The notes beneath the pieces are model-generated. The model saw nothing but the letters and a program-made list of their open reading frames with translations, made no database searches and was not told the origin of the DNA. From positions 1-6,828 of the forward strand of contig CANQZT010000081.1 of assembly GCA_947628335.1 (NCBI GenBank): a stretch of DNA of 6,828 bases. The letters are read 5' to 3'. Origin of the DNA: an uncultured Clostridia bacterium (GTDB taxonomy: Bacteria; Bacillota_A; Clostridia; TANB77; CAG-508). Positions 1-5,264 of the stretch are shown here, piece after piece; positions within the stretch are counted from its first letter, which is position 1, and the number at the start of each line of letters is the position of its first letter. A program made the translations under genes and the position numbers.

Positions 1-434
1 CGTATTTTGACAGTTACTGGCACTTTGGATGATTTAACAACTTCTGTTACAATTTTTTCTACCATATCTAAATTTAGTAAAAGTTTACTTCCATCTCCAT
101 TTTTTACAACCTTAGGTGCGGGACACCCCATATTTATATCTAAAATATCTGCAAATCCACTTACATATTCTGCTGCAACCTTTAATGATTCTATATCACT
201 CCCAAAAATTTGTGCTTGTATTGGTCTTTTTTCTCCATCTATTTTTAATATATTTTTAGTTTTTTGATCATTATAAAAAATAGCTTTACTACTTGCCATT
301 TCAGTACAAACAAGACCTGCACCATACTCTTTACATATTATTCTAAATGGCAGGTCTGTAATACCTGCCATTGGTGCTAGCAATATATTGTTTTCTAACT
401 CTACATTTCCTATTTTTAATGTATGTAAGTACAT
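1..434 (-). CDS. dusB: tRNA-dihydrouridine synthase, DusB family (partial, 3' end outside window)
   Basis: FMN-dependent reduction of specific uridines to dihydrouridine in tRNA, in the cytoplasm. 144 complete codons are visible from an ATG at 434-432. A GGAGG ribosome site at 443-439 precedes it with a short 4-base spacer. Seen: the N-terminal barrel motif LAPMAGITDLPFR (residues 19-31), TEMASSKA (44-51), QIFGSD (75-80) and DINMGCPAPKVVKNGDGS (99-116). In this family the Cys of GCP (Cys104) is the catalytic acid that protonates the uracil ring. The pattern fits the DusB/NifR3-like branch. The gene starts 21 bases after rodA stops, so it probably shares that transcript. Translation ends at VPVTVKI, and the next codon begins CG, where the family usually has an arginine (VKIR); its third base lies outside the window. 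The frame is intact and contains no in-frame CGG. The family is clear; the exact Dus subtype is slightly less so. Confidence 0.93.
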   Translation of the reverse strand, partial: MYLHTLKIGNVELENNILLAPMAGITDLPFRIICKEYGAGLVCTEMASSKAIFYNDQKTKNILKIDGEKRPIQAQIFGSDIESLKVAAEYVSGFADILDINMGCPAPKVVKNGDGSKLLLNLDMVEKIVTEVVKSSKVPVTVKI

Positions 435-455
435 ATATCCTCCAAAAAAGCATAT

Positions 456-1566
456 TTAATCAACAAATATTGTCTTTTGTCTTCTTCCACTAATATTCAA
501 TAATAATCCAATACAAATAAAGTTTGTTATTAATGCACTTCCACCATAACTTACAAATGGTAGTGGTACTCCAGTTATTGGTAATAATCCCATTGTCATT
601 CCTATATTTTCAATCATATGAAATAGAAATACTCCTACTATCCCCATAGCTATATATGAACCCAGATTATCCTTTGCAGTTTTTGCAACATATATAGCTT
701 TCGTAATAAGAATTACATATAAGATAATAACTGCTCCTGCAACAATAAATCCCATTTCTTCTCCAATTACTGAAAAAATAAAATCAGTTGTTTTAGGATA
801 TAGAAACCCTAACTGCGTTTGATTTCCTTTTAATATTCCCATTCCCAATAACTGACCTGAACCTATTGCAAGTTTTGATTGAATGATATTGTATCCAGAA
901 CCTCTTGGATCCAAATTTGGATTTAAAAATACATCAATTCTTGCTTTTGCATGAGCTGGTAATAAAAAAGTATATATAAGTGGTACTGCAACTATAACTG
1001 TAACAATCGTTACTATAATATATTTTTTATCTATTCCTGCTACAAATAATATGCATATAGTTGCTACTAAAAATGCAACTGATGTTCCTATATCTGGTTG
1101 TTTCAAAATTAATACAACTGGAAGCACTACAACACTAAGAGCACCTAGTAATTTTAGTGGTTTATTAATTTCATTCTTATCTTTTTTTTGAATAATTGAA
1201 ATTACATATGAAAAGACAATAATAACAATTACTTTAGTAACTTCACTAGGTTGAAATCTAATTGAATCTGTTATAGTAAACCAACTTCTTGCCCCACTTA
1301 TTTCTGGAGTAAATAATACACCTACTAACAGTATTATTGATATCCCATAAAAAAGTGGAGACCATTTTGCAATTAAATCATAATCTATCCATATAACAAC
1401 AAACATAATAGGAATACTAATAACTACCCATATAAGTTGTTTCTTCAATTCATCATATCCTGTTTCTCCGTGTTGCTGAATATAGAGATATACAGCCTAT
1501 CAATAATAAAATAATACAACAGGCTAATATCCCCCATTCTATATTTTTTAAAATTCTATTTTTCAT
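456..1566 (-). CDS. rodA: RodA, SEDS-family peptidoglycan glycosyltransferase (read through one +1 shift)
   Basis: Membrane enzyme polymerising lipid II into glycan strands during cell elongation, normally paired with a class B PBP. The ATG at 1566-1564 has a purine-rich site (GAGGGTGG) just upstream and starts a typical first membrane segment ending ...CISLYSAT (residue 32). Codon 33 is CGG (1470-1468). Read in zero frame the product ends five codons later at TGA, as a 37-residue peptide. Skipping the C gives Gly33 and continues as GETGYDELKKQLIW into the rest of the protein: 369 residues, about ten hydrophobic segments. Family motifs: ARSWF (92-96), QPSE (105-108), KQPDIGT (155-161), NPNLDPRGSGYNIIQSKLAI (176-195) and TTDFIFSVIGEE (259-270). 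By homology Asp261 should be the catalytic acid. LPFVSYGGSAL lies near the C-terminus. The NPxLDPxGSGYxxIQS and TDFIF pattern favours RodA over FtsW or SpoVE. Position after minD-minE matches the usual clostridial order. An internal TTG at 1448 would drop the first helix and lacks a convincing ribosome site. Confidence 0.88.
1468..1470 (-). other. In-frame CGG at +1 reading-frame break in rodA
   Basis: The coding strand reads ACA-C-GGA-GAA-ACA. The C (position 1470) is extra, and dropping it gives Thr32-Gly33-Glu34 and joins the first membrane helix to the remaining SEDS domain. Without the shift a TGA is met five codons later. Same rule as the seven other sites in comM and dprA. Confidence 0.85.
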
Positions 1567-1626
1567 TTTCCACCCTCTACTGTTGTTAGATTTTTATTGT
1601 TTTTACTAGTTTGCAAATTTAACTTT

Positions 1627-2181
1627 TTATTGTGGTTGGCCATTACTAGAATTTTCTACATTTAATAATACTTTATTTTCTTCTTCATGACCACTGTCAT
1701 TTTCTTCAACAGTGTTTTTTTCAGTACTTGTTTCTTCTTCATCTTTTTCTTGATGTTCTTCTTCTAAATGCTCTTGATTCGATATTTCTATATTTTCTCC
1801 TTTTTCATTTTCTATTTCCTCGTTAGTATCTTTTTCTTCCTCTTTTTTATTTACATCTTCTTGCCTTGCCATTTTATTTCTTACTTCTTCTTTAATACTT
1901 ACAATTGGAATATTAGCATATAAAGCTGGTGCTCCAGTTGTTCCGTCTCCATTTGCTTTGTTTGTAAGCCTTACATCAATTGCATTTTCATCAACATCTA
2001 TGTATTTTTTAATAACTTCTATAATTTCCTGTTTCATTAAATCAAGAAAGTCTGCTGATACATTTGCTCTATCCTGCATAAGCACTAAATGTAATCTCTC
2101 TTTTGCGGCATCTTTTGATTTTACTTGTTCTTTTTCGGTTTTTTTCATATTTTTAAAAAAGTTTATTATGCTTTCAAACAT
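1627..2181 (-). CDS. minE: MinE, cell-division topological specificity factor with long acidic C-terminal tail
   Basis: MinE stimulates the MinD ATPase and displaces MinC, producing Min dynamics that place the division septum mid-cell. The ATG at 2181-2179 has GGAGG at 2196-2192 (10-base spacer) and lies 20 bases after minD. Residues 1-10 (MFESIINFFK) fit the N-terminal amphipathic membrane-binding segment. Residues 24-38 (DAAKERLHLVLMQDR) match the anti-MinCD helix/strand. Residues 41-71 (...EIIEVIKKYIDVD..) and ALYANIPIV (86-94) match the dimerisation domain. The core ends near residue 105, about the length of a whole ordinary MinE (roughly 80-95 residues). Residues 108-184 are extra: 25 Glu and 4 Asp in 77 residues, with Lys, Asn, Ser and Thr, probably disordered, ending with a slightly hydrophobic VLLNVEN before a polar end. 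The tail is in frame and has no in-frame CGG. Core identification is secure; the tail's role is unknown. Confidence 0.9.
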   Translation of the reverse strand: MFESIINFFKNMKKTEKEQVKSKDAAKERLHLVLMQDRANVSADFLDLMKQEIIEVIKKYIDVDENAIDVRLTNKANGDGTTGAPALYANIPIVSIKEEVRNKMARQEDVNKKEEEKDTNEEIENEKGENIEISNQEHLEEEHQEKDEEETSTEKNTVEENDSGHEEENKVLLNVENSSNGQPQ

Positions 2182-2201
2182 CCTTTATTTTCCTCCGCTT
2201 C

Positions 2202-2996
2202 CTATTTTATTCCAAATAACTTTTTAATTTTTGCCAAAAATCCTTTCTCTCTTCCTGGAATAGTTACTTCTATATTTTCACCTAACACTCTTCTTGCAAT
2301 TTCCATATATGCTTTTCCCGAAGGAGCTCTACGATTTTGTACAACTGGCTCACCTTTGTTTGTTTGAGTTACAACATATTCATCATCTGGTACAACACCT
2401 ATCAATTGTATAGATAATAAATCTACTATATCCTCTACATCCATCATTTCTCCTTTTCGCACCATATTTGGTTTTAAGCGGTTTATTATTAATTCAGGAT
2501 TTTTTATTTCAGATGATTCTAATAGACCTATAATTCTATCAGCATCACGTATTGCTGATATTTCTGCAGTCGTTACAACTATTGCACGATTTGCCCCTGC
2601 AATTGCATTTTTAAATCCTTGCTCAATTCCAGCAGGACAGTCAATTAATATATAATCAAATTCTTCTTTTAGTGTACTTGTTAGATTTCTCATTTGTTCT
2701 TCATTTACAGCACTTTTATCTCTTGTCTGAGCAGCTGGCAATAAGAAAAGTTCTTCAAAACGTTTATCTTTAATTAGGGCTTGTCTTAGTTTGCATTTTT
2801 CTTCAACTACATCAACAATGTCATAGACAATTCTATTTTCTAGCCCCATAACAACATCTAGGTTTCTTAACCCGATATCTGTATCTATTAATACTACCTT
2901 TTTACCTTGCATAGCAAGAGCTGAACCTAAATTTGCTGTTGTTGTTGTTTTTCCTACGCCACCTTTTCCTGATGTTATAACGATAACTTCTCCCAT
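2202..2996 (-). CDS. minD: MinD, septum-site-determining ATPase
   Basis: ParA/MinD-type ATPase that dimerises with ATP on the inner membrane face, recruits the division inhibitor MinC and is released by MinE. At 264 residues it is full length. Seen: deviant Walker A GKGGVGKTT (residues 10-18, with the signature Lys11), IDTDIGLRNLD (37-47), switch II region DCPAGIE (119-125), and a C-terminal amphipathic membrane-targeting helix GFLAKIKKLFGIK (252-264). AGGAGG at 3010-3005 sits 8 bases before the ATG. It stops with TAG 20 bases before minE. Directly upstream is rsmA, not minC, so the inhibitor it should recruit is not encoded in this window. Frame intact. Three off-frame facts bear on the recoding finding: CGA is read as Arg in NMVRKGEMM, and two CGG trinucleotides spanning codon boundaries (TCG-GGA and ATC-GGG) leave the frame undisturbed. 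Confidence 0.97.
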   Translation of the reverse strand: MGEVIVITSGKGGVGKTTTTANLGSALAMQGKKVVLIDTDIGLRNLDVVMGLENRIVYDIVDVVEEKCKLRQALIKDKRFEELFLLPAAQTRDKSAVNEEQMRNLTSTLKEEFDYILIDCPAGIEQGFKNAIAGANRAIVVTTAEISAIRDADRIIGLLESSEIKNPELIINRLKPNMVRKGEMMDVEDIVDLLSIQLIGVVPDDEYVVTQTNKGEPVVQNRRAPSGKAYMEIARRVLGENIEVTIPGREKGFLAKIKKLFGIK

Positions 2997-3078
2997 AAAT
3001 TTTTCCTCCTAATATTACTTTCTTAGTAATTATTATCTATTTTTGACATTTATATATTATCTTTTTTTTTGTGAAAAG

Positions 3079-3942
3079 TCAATGATTTTGTATTTTTTCT
3101 GCTATTTGTGCAAACTGTTCTAATCGTAAATTTTCTCCTCTTACACGTAAATCTATATTTAATTCATTTAAAATTTTTTCCAATTGCTGTTTTGAAATGC
3201 TTGTATCTGAATTTGTTATTGAATTTAATAATGTTTTTCTTCTTTGCATAAAAGCTAATTTTATTAATGAAAATAACTTTTTTTCATCATTTACCTTAAT
3301 AATTGGATCTTTTCTTAACTTTAATTTTATAACTTCGGAATTAACTTCTGGTTCAGGTAAAAAAGATGTCTTAGGAACAGTTAAAATTTCATTTGCCTCA
3401 GCAAAATAATAAACCGTATATGTAATAGCACCTGAATTTCTTTCTCCAGGAACTGCTGTTAATCTATCTGCTACTTCTTTTTGTATCATAACAGTGATAC
3501 TTTCTATGTCTAATTTTTCTTCTAGTAGCTTCATTATAATAGGAGTTGTAATATAATAAGGTAAATTTGCTACAACTTTTACTCTTTTTATATTTTCTTC
3601 TTCTTTGTTCGTTCTTATAATTTCTGCTAAATCTACTTTCAAAATATCTTCTTTTATAATTTCAAAATTTTTATACATAAAAAAACGTTCTTTTAAAATA
3701 GTTACCATCTTTTCATCTAACTCAACACACAATACTTTTCCAGCCTTTTCTAGTAACTTCGACGTCAATGTTCCAAGACCTGGACCAATTTCTATTACTA
3801 AATCTTCATTTGATAAATCAGATGTATCTACTATTTTATCAATAACATTTTCATCAATTAAAAAATTTTGTCCTAATTTTTTATTAGCTATCACTCCATA
3901 TTTTTTCATTAAAAATTTCGTTTCTTCATAAATATCTCTCAT
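3079..3942 (-). CDS. rsmA: 16S rRNA (adenine1518-N6/adenine1519-N6)-dimethyltransferase RsmA (KsgA)
   Basis: SAM-dependent enzyme dimethylating two adjacent adenines in the 3'-terminal hairpin of 16S rRNA, late in small-subunit assembly. 287 residues, normal for the family. Seen: KKLGQNFLID (21-30, the substrate-side GQNFL motif), SAM motif I EIGPGLGTLT (51-60), VELDEKM (73-79, acidic residue for the ribose), KEDIL (97-101), the NLPYY catalytic motif IV (126-130), and QKEVADRLTA plus the FLPEPEV segment further on. The C-terminal helical domain ends LEQFAQIAEKIQNH. An AAGAGGT ribosome site lies a few bases before the ATG. A 72-base gap separates it from yraN and holds a plausible promoter; 82 bases follow before minD. 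The frame is intact. CGT and CGA appear as arginine codons near the C-terminus. Confidence 0.97.
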   Translation of the reverse strand: MRDIYEETKFLMKKYGVIANKKLGQNFLIDENVIDKIVDTSDLSNEDLVIEIGPGLGTLTSKLLEKAGKVLCVELDEKMVTILKERFFMYKNFEIIKEDILKVDLAEIIRTNKEEENIKRVKVVANLPYYITTPIIMKLLEEKLDIESITVMIQKEVADRLTAVPGERNSGAITYTVYYFAEANEILTVPKTSFLPEPEVNSEVIKLKLRKDPIIKVNDEKKLFSLIKLAFMQRRKTLLNSITNSDTSISKQQLEKILNELNIDLRVRGENLRLEQFAQIAEKIQNH

Positions 3943-3964
3943 ACTTTACCTCTTAAATTTACTA

Positions 3965-3993
3965 GTTATATAATACCACAATTTTACTGTAAA
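3965..3993 (-). promoter_or_regulatory. Putative sigma-A promoter upstream of rsmA, with overlapping palindrome
   Basis: On the minus strand TTTACA (3993-3988, five of six match to the -35 consensus) is followed after exactly 17 bases by TATAAC (3970-3965, five of six match to the -10). Start of transcription would be near 3958, giving a short leader that still includes the AAGAGGT ribosome site. The -35 lies inside a small inverted repeat, TTTTAC-T-GTAAAA (3982-3994), which could be an operator or chance in AT-rich DNA. If real, rsmA and the downstream minDE-rodA-dusB genes can be expressed apart from comM-dprA-yraN. Confidence 0.4.
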
Positions 3994-4014
3994 AATCTAT
4001 AATATTTATTAAAT

Positions 4015-4368
4015 TTATATTATTTGTTTTATATGATTTATTTTGTATTTATAGTTACATACATAAATTTCTATAACATCTATACGTATAAATTCTTTTT
4101 CTAAATGTTTACTATATATGTAATATTGTACTGCTTTTATTAAATGTTTTTGTTTTTCTTTATTTACTGCATCTATCGGCTTTCCATATTTTAAATTTGT
4201 CCTTGTTTTTACTTCAATAAATACGATCTCGTTATTATATAATGAGATAATATCTATTTCACCTTGTCTACACCTAAAATTTCTTTCTATTATTTTGTAA
4301 CCATGTTCTTTTAAATATTTTGTTGCTATATTTTCTCCTAACTTTCCTATTTCATGTCTTATATACAA
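4015..4368 (-). CDS. yraN: YraN family (UPF0102) nuclease-fold protein, TTG start
   Basis: Small protein of the YraN/UPF0102 family, which has a PD-(D/E)XK nuclease-like fold; its cellular role is not settled, though it often sits with comM, dprA and rnhB. With the TTG start at 4368-4366 it has 117 residues, usual for the family, and begins MYIRHEIGKLGENIATKYL. Seen: GENIA (11-15), ERNFRCRQGEIDII (28-41) and IVFIEVKTR (48-56). Glu37/Asp39 and Glu52-x-Lys54 are the expected metal-binding/catalytic-type residues. The TTG is preferred over an upstream ATG at 4413 because AAGGAG (4381-4376) sits 7 bases before it, the protein then starts at the conserved region, and the ATG would force a 41-base overlap with dprA and add 15 unmatched residues. 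It starts 4 bases after the dprA stop, suggesting translational coupling. Frame intact. Confidence 0.9.
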   Translation of the reverse strand: MYIRHEIGKLGENIATKYLKEHGYKIIERNFRCRQGEIDIISLYNNEIVFIEVKTRTNLKYGKPIDAVNKEKQKHLIKAVQYYIYSKHLEKEFIRIDVIEIYVCNYKYKINHIKQII

Positions 4369-4372
4369 TATT

Positions 4373-5249
4373 TTACTCCTTAATTTTAAATTCGTTTCCT
4401 GGTAATTGTTCAATATATCCTTCTATTTCTAACATTGTTAATATTGGAGTAATTTCAGATATACCCTTTTTTGTTATTTTGCATATGTTATTAATATTTA
4501 TCGGTGTCTCTAGTATTATTTCATACACTCTTTTCAACTCATCGTTCAAATTGTTTCCTTTATATTTTTTTGTTGATATATTTTCATTAGCCTTCATATT
4601 ATTAAATATACTCTCTATTTCTGATGGTTTCGTAATTAACCTTGCACCTTCTTGAATTAATCTATTTGTGCCTATTCCACACTTACTATCTATATTACTT
4701 GGTAAACAACATATTTTTTTCCCTTGTTCCTTCGCATACCTTGCAGTTATTGATGTTCCACTTCTATATTCTGCCTCTACTACCAGCACTGCATCTGCAA
4801 TTCCACTTACAATACGATTTCTTCTAGGGAAATTTTTCTTCAGTGCTTCCACATTTGGAGGATATTCTGTTATTATACATCCACAATTCTTTAATATCTT
4901 GTGGAATAACCACTCATTTTCCTCTGGATAAATTTTATTAAAACCTCCACCTAGTACAGCAATAGTTCTTCCGAACAAATCCATATGCTCCAATATGAGC
5001 AAATTCATCAATTCCTATAGCCATGCCACTTACTATACAAATATCTTTTTTCGATAATTCCTCTGCAAAATATCTAGCACTTTTTCTTCCATAGCTTGTA
5101 CAATCTCTTGAACCTATTATGGCTAATGTATTGGATTTATTTAATAATTTATAATTTCCCATTACATATAATTCTTTAGGATAATCTTTTATTTCCAACA
5201 ATCTCTTTGGATATTTTTCATCATTATAATCTATTTTTATATATTCCAT
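4373..5249 (-). CDS. dprA: DprA/Smf, DNA-processing protein (read through one +1 shift)
   Basis: DprA binds incoming single-stranded DNA in natural transformation and loads RecA. The ATG at 5249 follows comM by 15 bases with AAAGGAA upstream. Zero frame gives IIGSRDCTSYGRKSARYF (44-61) and SGMAIGIDEFAHIGAYGFV (74-92), then meets CGG at codon 93 (4973-4971) and stops 11 codons later, a 103-residue fragment. Skipping the C gives GRTIAVLGGGFNKIYPEEN and the rest of the Rossmann (LOG-like) domain, including NFPRRNRIVSG and EAEYRSGTSITARYA. Total 291 residues. The N-terminal SAM-like domain of longer DprA proteins is absent, which is common in Clostridia. Roughly the last 55 residues resemble the C-terminal winged-helix domain (CKITKKGISEITPILTMLEI). 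The last bases form the yraN ribosome site. Everything except the single shift is intact, and no core motif is lost, so decay is unlikely. Confidence 0.9.
4376..4381 (-). promoter_or_regulatory. Ribosome binding site of yraN, abutting the dprA stop codon
   Basis: AAGGAG forms the last two sense codons of dprA (AAG GAG) directly before its TAA (4375-4373). It lies 7 bases ahead of the yraN TTG. This layout decides the yraN start and implies coupled translation: ribosomes finishing dprA end on the yraN initiation site. Reaching that site by coupling requires the dprA frame shift to have worked. Confidence 0.8.
4971..4973 (-). other. In-frame CGG at +1 reading-frame break in dprA
   Basis: The coding strand reads TTT-GTT-C-GGA-AGA-ACT. 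The C (position 4973) is extra. Dropping it gives Val92-Gly93-Arg94-Thr95 and restores the conserved GRTIAVLGGG strand-turn of the DprA Rossmann fold. Zero-frame reading ends at TAA 11 codons later. Confidence 0.88.
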
Positions 5250-5264
5250 TTCTATATTCCTTTT

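Noticed and set aside
7..267. Plus-strand open frames, here and at many other places in the window
   Set aside because: They lie opposite well-supported minus-strand genes, have no recognisable motif or ribosome site, and are expected shadows in AT-rich sequence.
456..1448. RodA starting at the internal TTG at 1448 (330 residues)
   Set aside because: It would lack the first membrane helix, which is present in another frame just upstream with a good ATG and ribosome site, and no good ribosome site fits the TTG.
1630..1860. Repeated TTCTTC-like tracts on the plus strand, considered as a DNA repeat
   Set aside because: They are the complement of GAA/GAG-rich codons for the acidic MinE tail, without a regular repeat unit.
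2195..2197. CGG on the minus strand just ahead of the minE ribosome site (GCGGAGG)
   Set aside because: It lies between genes, so it is not translated and says nothing about decoding.
3014..3030. Inverted repeat ATTACT-5-AGTAAT just upstream of the minD ribosome site, considered as a terminator or operator
   Set aside because: The stem is only 6 bp, AT-rich, and has no following T-run on the minus strand; expected by chance in such DNA.
3043..3060. TTGACA followed by TATATTAT on the plus strand, considered as a promoter
   Set aside because: Spacing between the boxes is only a few bases, and it would drive transcription antisense into rsmA with no plus-strand gene to serve.
4369..4413. YraN starting at the ATG at 4413
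   Set aside because: It adds 15 residues not resembling the family, overlaps dprA by 41 bases and lacks a fitting ribosome site. The TTG at 4368 has AAGGAG at 7 bases.
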